The notes below the pieces were generated by a model that was not told the DNA's origin, did not search any database, and saw only the letters and a program-made list of their open reading frames with translations. A stretch of 9,139 nucleotides of DNA from Actinomycetota bacterium (lineage in GTDB: Bacteria > Actinomycetota > CADDZG01 > JAHWKV01), in the NCBI GenBank assembly GCA_019347725.1, contig JAHWKV010000021.1, positions 1 through 9,139 on the forward strand, given 5' to 3'. Shown here in pieces: positions 1-7,421 of this stretch. Both the position numbers and the translations under genes were made by a program. How positions within the stretch are numbered: position 1 is the first letter of the stretch; each line of letters begins with the position of its first letter.

Positions 1-3000
1 TTCCGATCTCGCAGCCGCACCAGGTCACCTCGCCCGCCGTCGTCAGCTCGTCCAACAGGGCAGGGGAGTAGCCGGGCAGCCGCGCTGGCAGCACCAGCGA
101 CTCAAGCGCGCTCGCGGGGATCGGCGCACCCGCGAGCAGTTCGATGCAGGAGTACAGATCGTCCGCCGTGCTGGTCTGCGGCCCCGAACCGATGCCGTGC
201 CAGGCGGGCAAAAACCGGGCCAGTACAACGCCCGGTACCGCCTCCACCTCCTTGCGCAGCTTGGCTAGCGAGCGCCGCCGCAGGGCCCGCAACACTTCGG
301 CATCGCACCACTCCGCCCCAGCCCCGCCGGGCCGGAACTCACCTCGGATCACCTTGCCCCGAGCTTCCAAACGGCCGAGCGTGTCGGTAACTACCGCAAC
401 CCCCAACCCAAAGCGGGCGGCCGGTTCGGCCGCTTGAAACGGTCCGTGGGTACGCGCCCAGCGTCCAACCAAATCGGACATGGGGTCGGCAGCTGGGGTC
501 AAGAAGGCCTCGGGTATGCCCACCGGCAGAGGCGAACCCAAGGCGTCCCGGAACCGGCCTACGTCCTCGATGGCCACCCACCGCGCCTGCCCGCCGGTGG
601 CCAACTTGACCGCCCGCCGGGTCCGTTCCAGCTCACTCAGCCACCGTGGATCGGCGCCGCGGGCAATCAGTTCACTCTCGCTGAGGTCTCCCAGCGCCCG
701 CAGTGCATCGTGAGTCTGGTCGGCCGAGCGCAGCTTGCGGTCCTCGGTCAGCCGCTGCAGCTCCAGCTCAACCTCCCCCAGCGCCTCCGGGTCGATCAGC
801 TCCCGCAGCTCCGAGGAGCCCAGCAACTCGGCCAGTAGTCCGGTATCGAGCGACAGAGCCTGGGCCCGGCGCTCGGCCAGCGGGGCATCGCCGTCGTAGA
901 TGAACGCGCCGACGTAGCCGAACAGCAAAGAGCCGGCAAAGGGCGAGGCCTGATCGGTGTCGACCTGCACGGTGCGCACCTTGCCGGAGCGGATGTCGGC
1001 CATAAGCTCGGTAAGCGCCGGCAGGTCGAACACATCCTGCAGGCACTCCCGCACGGTCTCCAGGATGATCGGAAAAGATCCGTACTCGGAGGCGACCTGC
1101 AGGAGGTTAGCGCTTTTTTGCCGCTGCTGCCAAAGCGGCGTACGGCCGCCCGGGCGCCGGCGCGGCAAGAGCAGCGCTCGGGCCGCGCACTCCCGAAAGC
1201 GACTGGCGAACAAAGCCGACGAGCCAACCTCGGCGGTAACGGTCGATGAGATCTCCTCCGGCTCAAACACGATCCACTCCAGCGGCGGCGCCTCATCCGC
1301 TTCCGGCAAGCGAACCACGATCCCGTCGTCGGTATGCATGGTCTGCACCTCTACCCCCAGACGGCTGCGGATCCGTCCTTCTATAGCCAGGGCCCAAGGC
1401 GCGTGCACGCGCGCCCCGAACGGCGAGTGCACACACAGCCTCCAGTCGCCGAGCTCATCGCGGAAGCGCTCCAGCACTATCGTTCGGTCGGTCGGCAGGT
1501 GGCCGGTGGCCTCGACCTGCTCCGCCAAATAAATCTGCAGGTTCTTGATTGCGAAGGTGTCCAGGCCGGCCCCCCGCAGGCGATCCGCCGCCTCGGCGGC
1601 ATCACCGAGGCCCACTTTCCGGATGAAGGCGCCCAGCGCCCGCCCCAGCTCGATAGGCCGCCCGGCCGAGTCCCCGTGCCAAAACGGCATCTTGGCCGGC
1701 CTGCCGGGTGCCGGGGTCACCAGCACGCGATCGTGCGTGATCTGCTCAACACTCCAGTTGGACGCTCCCAGTGTGAACACGTCCCCTACCCGGGTCTCGT
1801 AGACCATCTCCTCGTCCAGCTCGCCGACCCGGGTTGAGTTCTCCCCGGCCAAAAACACCCCGAACAGTCCCCGGTCCGGGATGGTCCCGCCGCTGGTCAC
1901 CGCCAGCAGTCGGGCATTGGAGCGGGCGGACAGCCGGTTGGTGATCCGGTCCCAGTTGATCCGCGGGCGAAGCTCGGCGAAATCGTCGCTCGGGTAAAGG
2001 CCGGAGAGCATGTCCAGCACTCCCACCAAGGCGCTGGTGGGCAGCGACTCGAACGGCGCAGCCCTCCGCACCAGCTCTTCCAGCTCCTCCAGGGTCATCT
2101 CCCCCATCGCCAGGATGGAGACGACGTGCTGAGCCAGCACGTCCAGCGGGTTGCGCGGGTAACGCAGAGGCTCGATGTCTCCGGTACGCATCCGCTCGAC
2201 CACCACGGCAGAGGTGATGAGGTCTCCGCGCCACTTGGGCACGATGACGCCGCGGCTGACCGCGCCCACCTGGTGCCCGGCCCGGCCGACCCGCTGCAAA
2301 CCCGACGCCACGGAGATCGGCGCCTCCACCTGCAGGACCAGGTCGACCGCCCCCATGTCGATACCCAGCTCCAGTGAGGAGGTGGCCACGACCGCCTTGA
2401 GAGTTCCCATCTTCAGCTCTTCTTCGATGATCTTGCGCTGCTCCTTGCTCACCGACCCGTGGTGGGCTCTGGCGATCATCTCCCCGGCCAGATCGTTCAC
2501 CTGCGCACAGATGCGCTCGGCCAGCCGGCGGGAGTTGACGAAGACGATTGTGGAGCGGTGCTGCTGGATGTCGTCCACCAGGCGCTGCTCGATCGACGGC
2601 CAGATGGTGCGGCGTCGGGGGTCGCCGCCGGCCGGCCCCGCGGGATCGAGCGGCTCCTGTCCCAGCGCCCCCATGTCTTCGACGGGGACTACCACCGAAA
2701 GGTCAAAGCTTTTGTGCGAAGGCGGGTTCACCACCGTCACCCGCCGGGGCCCGCCCAGGAACTTGGCCACCTCGTCGAGGGGCCGGACGGTGGCGGACAA
2801 CCCGATGCGCTGCGGAGGCTCGCCGCACAGCGCATCCAGCCGGGCGAGGCTCAGTGCCAGGTGGGCCCCGCGCTTGGTGCCGGCCACCGCGTGCACCTCA
2901 TCGACAATGACCGTGTCGACGGACCGCAGGGAATCCCGGGCCGCCGACGTCAGCAACAAGAACAGCGACTCCGGGGTGGTGATCAAGATGTCGGGAGGGT

Positions 3001-3406
3001 GGGTGGCCTGCCGGCGTCGCTGCTGCTGAGGGGTGTCGCCGGTACGCATAGCGAAGTTAATCTCGGGAGGGGCGAGGCCGAGCCGGCCGGCGGCGTTGGC
3101 GATCCCGGTAACCGGGGAGTTGAGGTTGCGCTCGATGTCCACGGCCAGGGCTTTGAGCGGCGACACGTAGAGCACCCGCAACCGCTCCTTGGGTGCAGGC
3201 GGCGCAGCCGCGGCCAGGCGGTCCAACGACCACAAAAACGCGGCCAGGGTCTTGCCGGACCCGGTCGGAGCGACGACTAGGACGTCCTCACCCCGAGAGA
3301 CGGCTTTCCAGGTCCCGGCCTGGGCGGGGGTGGGCGCCGTGAAGCTGCCCGAGAACCAGGACCGGGTGGACTCGGAGAACAGCTCCAGGACATCGGAGGA
3401 AGCCAT
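1..3406 (-). CDS. lhr: Lhr, large superfamily 2 DNA helicase (C-terminus beyond window)
   Basis: An uninterrupted minus-strand frame runs from ATG at 3406 to the left edge, giving 1,135 codons. Visible motifs, in order: Walker A APTGSGKT (residues 46-53), DEVH box (169-172), SAT (204-206), VATSSLELGIDMG (motif V, about 340-352) and QRVGRAGH (motif VI, 371-378). These belong to the Lhr family, an ATP-dependent 3'-5' translocase and helicase tied to DNA repair in mycobacteria. Two RecA domains fill roughly residues 20-430. They are followed by the winged-helix and Lhr-core region to about 850, then the Lhr C-terminal extension. Around residues 985-1065 a winged-helix-like stretch resembles the AlkZ-related modules known in Lhr C-terminal domains (similarity judged by eye). 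Mycobacterial Lhr is about 1,500 residues, so roughly a quarter is probably missing only because of the window edge. The start fits the family N-terminus; no strong ribosome site precedes it. It is divergent from vapB. Confidence 0.96.
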   Translation of the reverse strand, partial: MASSDVLELFSESTRSWFSGSFTAPTPAQAGTWKAVSRGEDVLVVAPTGSGKTLAAFLWSLDRLAAAAPPAPKERLRVLYVSPLKALAVDIERNLNSPVTGIANAAGRLGLAPPEINFAMRTGDTPQQQRRRQATHPPDILITTPESLFLLLTSAARDSLRSVDTVIVDEVHAVAGTKRGAHLALSLARLDALCGEPPQRIGLSATVRPLDEVAKFLGGPRRVTVVNPPSHKSFDLSVVVPVEDMGALGQEPLDPAGPAGGDPRRRTIWPSIEQRLVDDIQQHRSTIVFVNSRRLAERICAQVNDLAGEMIARAHHGSVSKEQRKIIEEELKMGTLKAVVATSSLELGIDMGAVDLVLQVEAPISVASGLQRVGRAGHQVGAVSRGVIVPKWRGDLITSAVVVERMRTGDIEPLRYPRNPLDVLAQHVVSILAMGEMTLEELEELVRRAAPFESLPTSALVGVLDMLSGLYPSDDFAELRPRINWDRITNRLSARSNARLLAVTSGGTIPDRGLFGVFLAGENSTRVGELDEEMVYETRVGDVFTLGASNWSVEQITHDRVLVTPAPGRPAKMPFWHGDSAGRPIELGRALGAFIRKVGLGDAAEAADRLRGAGLDTFAIKNLQIYLAEQVEATGHLPTDRTIVLERFRDELGDWRLCVHSPFGARVHAPWALAIEGRIRSRLGVEVQTMHTDDGIVVRLPEADEAPPLEWIVFEPEEISSTVTAEVGSSALFASRFRECAARALLLPRRRPGGRTPLWQQRQKSANLLQVASEYGSFPIILETVRECLQDVFDLPALTELMADIRSGKVRTVQVDTDQASPFAGSLLFGYVGAFIYDGDAPLAERRAQALSLDTGLLAELLGSSELRELIDPEALGEVELELQRLTEDRKLRSADQTHDALRALGDLSESELIARGADPRWLSELERTRRAVKLATGGQARWVAIEDVGRFRDALGSPLPVGIPEAFLTPAADPMSDLVGRWARTHGPFQAAEPAARFGLGVAVVTDTLGRLEARGKVIRGEFRPGGAGAEWCDAEVLRALRRRSLAKLRKEVEAVPGVVLARFLPAWHGIGSGPQTSTADDLYSCIELLAGAPIPASALESLVLPARLPGYSPALLDELTTAGEVTWCGCEIG

Positions 3407-3490
3407 CGCTTCATTGTCCCCCGTCCTGGTGACACAAGACTCCCGGTCAGACCTCGGAATCCATGGCAATCTAAATGGTATTATTCGGGC
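3407..3490. promoter_or_regulatory. Divergent lhr / vapBC promoter region
   Basis: These 84 bases separate the two divergent starts and must hold both promoters. On the plus strand TATTAT (3479-3484) is followed by 6 nt and then the vapB ATG. On the minus strand GACAAT (3418-3413) is followed by 6 nt and then the lhr ATG. Both spacings put the expected transcription start at or next to the ATG, as for leaderless mRNAs. Convincing -35 boxes are not visible on either side. A weak inverted repeat, CCAT (3461-3464) with ATGG (3475-3478), lies just upstream of and abutting the vapB -10 element. It could be an antitoxin operator, since VapB-VapC complexes usually repress their own promoter, but the arms are short. 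Confidence 0.45.
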
Positions 3491-3724
3491 ATGAAAGCTA
3501 CCATTGATAAGGCAGGACGCTTGGTTATACCCAAGGCTCTGAGAGAGAGGTTGGGTTTGACGCCGGGGGTTGTTGAAGTCGACGTACGCGGCAGCGGACT
3601 AACCGTTACCCCGATAACCGACGACACCCTGGCCGCCGAAGGCGATCTGTTGGTGATTCCCGGCCAAGGACTGTCGGTCTCAGATGGGGATGTTCGAAAT
3701 CTGAAGGACGCAGATCAGAGGTGA
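3491..3724 (+). CDS. vapB: VapB-type antitoxin, SpoVT/AbrB DNA-binding domain
   Basis: A 77-residue protein. Residues 1-47 form an AbrB/SpoVT swapped-hairpin domain with the typical pattern KAGRLVIPKALRERLGLTPG, which binds DNA as a dimer. The C-terminal tail, about 50-77 (GDLLVIPGQGLSVSDGDVRN), matches the segment that in VapB antitoxins wraps the PIN toxin and blocks its active site. The stop overlaps the start of the PIN-domain gene by 4 bp (GTGA), the usual antitoxin-first layout with coupled translation. The role is inferred from family and context: neutralise VapC and autoregulate the operon. The first 90 or so bases are visibly richer in A and T than the surrounding genes, a hint of acquisition by transfer. 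No Shine-Dalgarno sequence is seen; the ATG lies 6 nt after a TATTAT element. Confidence 0.9.
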   Translation: MKATIDKAGRLVIPKALRERLGLTPGVVEVDVRGSGLTVTPITDDTLAAEGDLLVIPGQGLSVSDGDVRNLKDADQR

Positions 3725-4137
3725 CGGCCGGGCATGTGCTGGTCGACACCAGCGTCGCCGTCCCTGTGTGCTTCGCCGGGCACCAGGCGCACCGGTCGAC
3801 TCTTCAGGACCTCGATGGCATGGCGCTGGGACTGTCGGGTCATGCAGCCTTCGAAACCTTCTCCGTTCTAACCCGCCTTCCTGTGCCTGCGCGCCGCACA
3901 CCGCCGGCGGTGTGCCGCCTCATCACCGTCAACTTCCCGCATAGCAGGTTTCTGGGAGCAGGCGCCGCGGCCCGGCTGCTGGACGAGCTGCCCGACCTCG
4001 GGATCGCCGGCGGGTCCGTGTACGACGCTCTGGTTGCCGCCTGCGCCGTCGAACACGCACTCCCCCTGGTCACCCGCGACCGGCGCGCGGCGGATATCTA
4101 CCGGTCCGTCGGGGCGGAGCTGCAGATACTGGACTGA
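3721..4137 (+). CDS. vapC: VapC-type toxin, PIN-domain ribonuclease
   Basis: A 138-residue PIN-domain protein, normal length for VapC. The acidic residues that hold the catalytic metal ions are all in place: D9 (in VLVDTSVAV), E45 (in AAFETFSVL), D102 (in GGSVYDALVAACA) and D120 (in LVTRDRRA). The toxin is therefore predicted to be active. VapC enzymes cleave specific RNAs, often tRNAs or rRNA, and arrest growth when free of VapB; the target here cannot be told from sequence. The chosen GTG start overlaps the vapB stop (GTGA, 3721-3724), which suggests translational coupling and gives a normal N-terminus. A second in-frame GTG five codons later would also keep the catalytic D9. Confidence in the family is high. 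Confidence 0.92.
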   Translation: MTAGHVLVDTSVAVPVCFAGHQAHRSTLQDLDGMALGLSGHAAFETFSVLTRLPVPARRTPPAVCRLITVNFPHSRFLGAGAAARLLDELPDLGIAGGSVYDALVAACAVEHALPLVTRDRRAADIYRSVGAELQILD

Positions 4138-4140
4138 GAC

Positions 4141-4184
4141 CGCACGAGCGCTGGACTGTGGACCTTGCCGTGCGAGGTACGCAC
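4141..4184 (+). promoter_or_regulatory. Inverted repeats upstream of acnA, candidate operator
   Basis: GTGCG (4170-4174) and CGCAC (4180-4184) form a perfect 5-bp inverted repeat around AGGTA. The left arm can alternatively pair with CGCACG at 4141-4146 (CGTGCG, 4169-4174; 6 bp). The compact repeat sits about 26-40 bp before the acnA ATG, which would overlap the -35 region if transcription starts at that ATG. That is a usual place for a repressor site. Actinobacterial aconitases are known to be controlled by AcnR and by iron-responsive regulators, but this sequence does not match the motifs I remember for those. It could also be chance, given the GC content. Confidence 0.35.
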
Positions 4185-4197
4185 CCCGGCAGTCCGG

Positions 4198-4203
4198 TAG
4201 CCT
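4198..4203 (+). promoter_or_regulatory. -10-like element of acnA (leaderless layout)
   Basis: TAGCCT fits the TANNNT pattern of actinobacterial -10 boxes. It is followed by exactly 6 nt and then the acnA ATG, so the predicted transcription start coincides with the start codon. There is no Shine-Dalgarno sequence in the preceding 20 bases. A good -35 box at 16-18 bp is not visible; TTGCCG at 4165-4170 is too far away. Confidence 0.4.
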
Positions 4204-4209
4204 AGATAT

Positions 4210-6969
4210 ATGACCGAATCCGTCTACCGCGACGCCCTCGGCACCCGGACCCCATTGCAGGTACCCGGCGGCACCGTGGACATCTTCAGCCTCGACCGGC
4301 TCGCCCAACAGACCGGCACCGACCTGTCCCCCCTCCCGCATACGGTCAAGATCCTGCTGGAGAACCTGCTGCGCAGGGCCGGCAGCCGGGATGTTTCCAC
4401 CGAAGACGTCGAGGCCCTGGCCCGCTGGCCGGAGGCGGCAGCGGACGCTCGCCTGGCTTTCATGCCCGCCCGGGTGCTCATGCAGGACTTCACCGGCGTA
4501 CCCGCAGTGGTGGATCTGGCGGCGATGCGCTCGGCTGTGCAAAGGGCTGGGGGAGATCCCCGGTCGGTCAATCCCTTCATACCCGTAGATCTGGTGATCG
4601 ACCACTCGGTGCAGGTCGACCGCTTTGGCTCGGCCGAGGCGTATCAGGCCAACATAGATTGGGAGTACCGGCGCAACGCCGAGCGGTACTCACTGCTCAA
4701 CTGGGGCCAGCAGGCCTTCAAGGACTTCCGGGTAGTCCCTCCGGGCATGGGGATCTGCCACCAGGTCAACCTCGAGCACCTTGCGACGGTAACCATTCAG
4801 CGAGACGGGTTCGCCTTCCCCGACACGCTGGTGGGCACCGACTCGCACACGCCGATGGTCAACGGCCTAGGCGTGCTCGGCTGGGGCGTGGGCGGCATCG
4901 AGGCCGAGGCTGCGATGCTCGGTCAGCCGATGTTTTTGACCTCCCCCACCGTGGTGGGCATTCGCACCCGCGGCGCCCTGCCCACCGGTACGACGGCCAC
5001 CGACCTGGTGCTGACATTGACGCAGATGCTGCGGGCGCACGGAGTGGTGGGCAAGTTCCTGGAGTTTTTCGGGTCCGGACTCAGCAATCTAAGCGTGGCC
5101 GACCGGGCCACGATCAGCAACATGTCCCCGGAGTTCGGCGCCACGTCCACGCTGTTCCCGGTGGATGCCAACACGCTGGACTACCTGCAAAAGACAGGGC
5201 GGTCCGAGGCCGCCGGGATCGCTGAAGCTCATCACCGCGCCCAGGGGCTGTTTCGGGAGGACTCGGACGAACCGGCTCAATTCAGTGAAGTGCTGGACCT
5301 CGACCTGTCCGCCGTGGAGCCGTCGCTGGCGGGACCGCGCCGGCCGCAGGACCGGGTGGGCCTGTCGGAGGTATGGAAATCGTTTCAGACGGCCTTTCCC
5401 CCGGACGACCCTCGCCGCAAGCCCGGCAATTCCGAAGTCGGCCGCTTCGTCGCGGAGGGCGGCAACCCCGTCGAGAGGGACCTTCAGGCCCCGGTAGGCG
5501 GCGGCCCGCCGGACCAGGCGCAAGCCGACGCCCCCGAACGGGCGGTCACCAACGGATCGGTGGTCATCGCGGCCATCACCAGCTGCACCAACACGTCCAA
5601 CCCCTCGGTGATGATCGCCGCAGGGATGCTGGCGCAAAAGGCGGTAGAGCTCGGGCTGCAGTCCAAGCCGTGGGTTAAGACCTCCCTTGCGCCCGGGTCA
5701 CGGGTGGTGACCGACTACCTGACTCACTCAGGGTTGTTGCCGTATCTCGAAAAGCTGGGTTTCAACCTGGTCGGGTACGGGTGCACCACCTGCATCGGCA
5801 ACTCGGGCCCATTGCCGGACAAGATCGCCGATAAGGTCGAAACTGAGGGCTTGGCGGTGGCTGCGGTGCTGTCCGGCAACCGCAACTTCGAGGGACGCAT
5901 CCACTCCCAGGTCAAGGCCAGCTATCTGGCCTCGCCGCCGCTGTGCGTGGCTTACGCGCTGGCAGGGACCGTCGACATCGACCTTTCCAAGGATCCGCTG
6001 GGCCGCGACCCCGACGGTAAGCCGGTCTACCTGCACGACCTGTGGCCGGCGCCCGAGCAGCTTCAGGAGCTGATCTCGAGCGCGGTGTCGGCACAGCAGT
6101 TCGAAACTCAGTACTCGAGCATTTTCGAAGGCGACAAAAAGTGGAAGTCCATGCCTGCGCCGACCGGCGATGTCTACGACTGGGATCCCGAGTCCACCTA
6201 CATCAAAGAGCCGCCGTTCTTCGTGGATCTGTCCGAACAAGCTCCGGCGCCCACCGACATCGCCGATTCCCGGGTCCTTGCCTTGCTGGGCGACTCCATA
6301 ACCACTGATCACATATCTCCCGCCGGGGCCATCCACCTAAACTCGCCGGCCGGCAAGTACCTGCGCGAGATGGGCGTGCAGGCCCGGGACTTCAACAGCT
6401 TCGGGTCCCGCCGGGGCAACCACGAGGTGATGCTGCGGGGAACCTTCGGCAACATGCGCCTTCGCAATCTGCTGGCGCCCGACACCGAGGGGCCGCACAC
6501 GGTACACCTCCCCGACCGCACGCCGATGACCATCTACGACGCCGCGCAGGCTTATAGGGAGCAAGGGGTCCCGCTGGTTGTGGTGGCCGGCAAGGAGTAC
6601 GGCTCCGGCAGCTCGCGAGACTGGGCCGCCAAAGGAACCGCCCTGCTGGGCATCAGGGCCGTGGTCGCCCAAAGCTTCGAGCGTATCCATCGCAGCAATC
6701 TGGTCGGGATGGGAGTTCTGCCGCTTCAGCTCGACGAGGGAACCAGCGCCAAGACCCTGGGGCTGGATGGAACTGAGACGTTCACCATCACGGGCCTCGA
6801 TACATTGGAGCCACTGCAGCGAGTCAACCTCACCGCCCGCCGCGCATGGGCGGGGACGTTTGAGTTTCCCGCAACGGTGCGCATCGATGCTTCCGCCGAG
6901 CTCGACTACTACGCCAACGGAGGCATCCTACAGATGGTGCTTAGACAGTTGCTGTCGAAGCATCCGTAA
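4210..6969 (+). CDS. acnA: Aconitate hydratase A (aconitase)
   Basis: A 919-residue aconitase of the AcnA/IRP1 type. It interconverts citrate and isocitrate in the TCA cycle through a [4Fe-4S] cluster in the cytosol. The three cluster ligands are visible: C459 in TSCTNTSNP, and C525 and C528 in GYGCTTCIGNSG. Substrate-site motifs are present too: TDSHT (210-214), GDSITTDHISPAGAI (from about 694, start of the C-terminal swivel domain), RRGNHEVM (from about 734) and GKEYGSGSSRDWA (from about 794). Length and motif order are normal and there is no frameshift. A hydrophilic stretch before the first cysteine (about 395-447) is a usual variable linker in actinobacterial forms. The N-terminus starting at 4210 fits the family. 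The usual actinobacterial downstream regulator gene acnR is absent; a convergent small gene lies there instead. The gene appears to be transcribed alone. Confidence 0.98.
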   Translation: MTESVYRDALGTRTPLQVPGGTVDIFSLDRLAQQTGTDLSPLPHTVKILLENLLRRAGSRDVSTEDVEALARWPEAAADARLAFMPARVLMQDFTGVPAVVDLAAMRSAVQRAGGDPRSVNPFIPVDLVIDHSVQVDRFGSAEAYQANIDWEYRRNAERYSLLNWGQQAFKDFRVVPPGMGICHQVNLEHLATVTIQRDGFAFPDTLVGTDSHTPMVNGLGVLGWGVGGIEAEAAMLGQPMFLTSPTVVGIRTRGALPTGTTATDLVLTLTQMLRAHGVVGKFLEFFGSGLSNLSVADRATISNMSPEFGATSTLFPVDANTLDYLQKTGRSEAAGIAEAHHRAQGLFREDSDEPAQFSEVLDLDLSAVEPSLAGPRRPQDRVGLSEVWKSFQTAFPPDDPRRKPGNSEVGRFVAEGGNPVERDLQAPVGGGPPDQAQADAPERAVTNGSVVIAAITSCTNTSNPSVMIAAGMLAQKAVELGLQSKPWVKTSLAPGSRVVTDYLTHSGLLPYLEKLGFNLVGYGCTTCIGNSGPLPDKIADKVETEGLAVAAVLSGNRNFEGRIHSQVKASYLASPPLCVAYALAGTVDIDLSKDPLGRDPDGKPVYLHDLWPAPEQLQELISSAVSAQQFETQYSSIFEGDKKWKSMPAPTGDVYDWDPESTYIKEPPFFVDLSEQAPAPTDIADSRVLALLGDSITTDHISPAGAIHLNSPAGKYLREMGVQARDFNSFGSRRGNHEVMLRGTFGNMRLRNLLAPDTEGPHTVHLPDRTPMTIYDAAQAYREQGVPLVVVAGKEYGSGSSRDWAAKGTALLGIRAVVAQSFERIHRSNLVGMGVLPLQLDEGTSAKTLGLDGTETFTITGLDTLEPLQRVNLTARRAWAGTFEFPATVRIDASAELDYYANGGILQMVLRQLLSKHP

Positions 6970-6974
6970 CGGCG

Positions 6975-7006
6975 CGCCCGTGGCACGGATGCCGTGTGGC
7001 GTTTTT
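6975..7006 (+). terminator. Candidate intrinsic terminator of acnA
   Basis: CACGG (6984-6988) pairs with CCGTG (6992-6996) around a short loop, and outer CGCC (6975-6978) can pair with GGCG (6998-7001) across a bulge. A run of five T follows at 7002-7006. This begins 6 nt after the acnA stop. The T-run touches the stop codon of the convergent acidic-protein gene, so termination would occur right at the gene boundary. The stem is modest, so this is a likely but not certain terminator. Confidence 0.55.
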
Positions 7007-7314
7007 CAGTTCTGTTGGCCGTCCGTGTTGTCCTTGAGGCCGGGGATCTCGTTTAGGGCCGCCTGCACCGCGTCGCTGTCTTCGACCGGCTCCCGCTCCT
7101 CCGGTGCTACACCCTGCGGTTGCTGCTCTTCCCCCGCCTCGTCGATTCCTTCCTTATCGGTCCCTTCCTTATCGGACTCGGAATCGGTCCCTTCCTTATC
7201 GGACTCGGACTTGGACTCGGATCCTGAGCCGACCTGGTCGGCAAGCCCCGGAATGTGGTTCAAGGCCTCTTCGACCGCCGAGCTGTCCGGGGGCGTCTTT
7301 TCACTGTCGCTCAT
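7006..7314 (-). CDS. Small acidic protein with twin terminal motifs and repeat linker, function unknown
   Basis: A 102-residue, strongly acidic protein that I do not recognise. An unmistakable ribosome site (AAGGAGGA, 7328-7321) lies 6 nt before the ATG, so the gene is real. Two copies of one motif frame the protein: DSSAVEEALNHIPGLADQ (residues 10-27) and DSDAVQAALNEIPGLKDN (79-96), 12 of 18 identical, each probably a short amphipathic helix ending in IPGL. Between them is a Ser/Glu/Asp/Lys-rich, probably disordered linker holding SESDKEGTD twice in a row (36-44 and 45-53) plus a partial third copy. There is no cysteine, signal peptide or membrane segment, so it is probably cytosolic. It is convergent with acnA and divergent from the lipoprotein gene. 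A tether or scaffold with two equal binding ends is possible, but that is speculation. Confidence 0.82.
   Translation of the reverse strand: MSDSEKTPPDSSAVEEALNHIPGLADQVGSGSESKSESDKEGTDSESDKEGTDKEGIDEAGEEQQPQGVAPEEREPVEDSDAVQAALNEIPGLKDNTDGQQN
7156..7209. repeat. Exact 27-bp tandem repeat, two copies
   Basis: Units at 7156-7182 and 7183-7209 are identical over all 27 bases and directly adjacent. A partial copy sits next to them (CCTTCCTTATCGG, ending at 7160). The unit is nine codons, so copy-number change keeps the reading frame; it encodes SESDKEGTD in the acidic protein. Perfect identity, including third codon positions, suggests a recent duplication by slippage. Confidence 0.95.
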
Positions 7315-7345
7315 GGATTCTCCTCCTTAAGAAAACTCTCACTCC

Positions 7346-7373
7346 AGTATCGGTTGCCCCGATCTTTAAACAA
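7346..7373 (-). promoter_or_regulatory. Candidate promoter of the acidic-protein gene
   Basis: On the minus strand TTGTTT (7373-7368), a 16-bp spacer and GATACT (7351-7346) resemble a housekeeping-type -35/-10 pair. The expected start near 7339 would give a leader of about 25 nt that carries the strong AAGGAGGA ribosome site. An inverted repeat, ATCGG (7349-7353) with CCGAT (7359-7363), lies in the spacer and overlaps the -10 box; it could be an operator. Confidence 0.4.
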
Positions 7374-7408
7374 AACGCCAGGTTGATGCACGCAAAAAGC
7401 ACCCGGGT

Positions 7409-7414
7409 TAGCAT
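7409..7414 (+). promoter_or_regulatory. -10-like element of the lipoprotein gene (leaderless layout)
   Basis: TAGCAT fits TANNNT and lies 7 nt before the ATG at 7422. TTGATG at 7383-7388 is a possible -35, though the 20-bp spacing is long. No usable Shine-Dalgarno sequence precedes the ATG. Confidence 0.4.
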
Positions 7415-7421
7415 TGGGGTC

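Noticed and set aside
2175..3280. Long plus-strand open frames (2175-3029 and 2459-3280) opposite lhr
   Set aside because: They are antisense to the helicase core, give Arg/Ser/Pro-rich sequence with no motifs, and are expected in high-GC DNA opposite a real gene.
3868..4605. Minus-strand open frame of 245 codons across vapC and acnA
   Set aside because: It is antisense to two well-supported genes, has low-complexity composition and no ribosome site.
6578..7330. Plus-strand open frame of 250 codons over the acnA end and the acidic gene
   Set aside because: It overlaps acnA in another frame, then runs antisense to the acidic gene; its Ser/Asp-rich repeats are the mirror of the 27-bp repeat.
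7104..7421. Upstream extension of the lipoprotein frame
   Set aside because: It is antisense to the acidic-protein gene and would place the signal peptide and lipobox in the middle of the protein.
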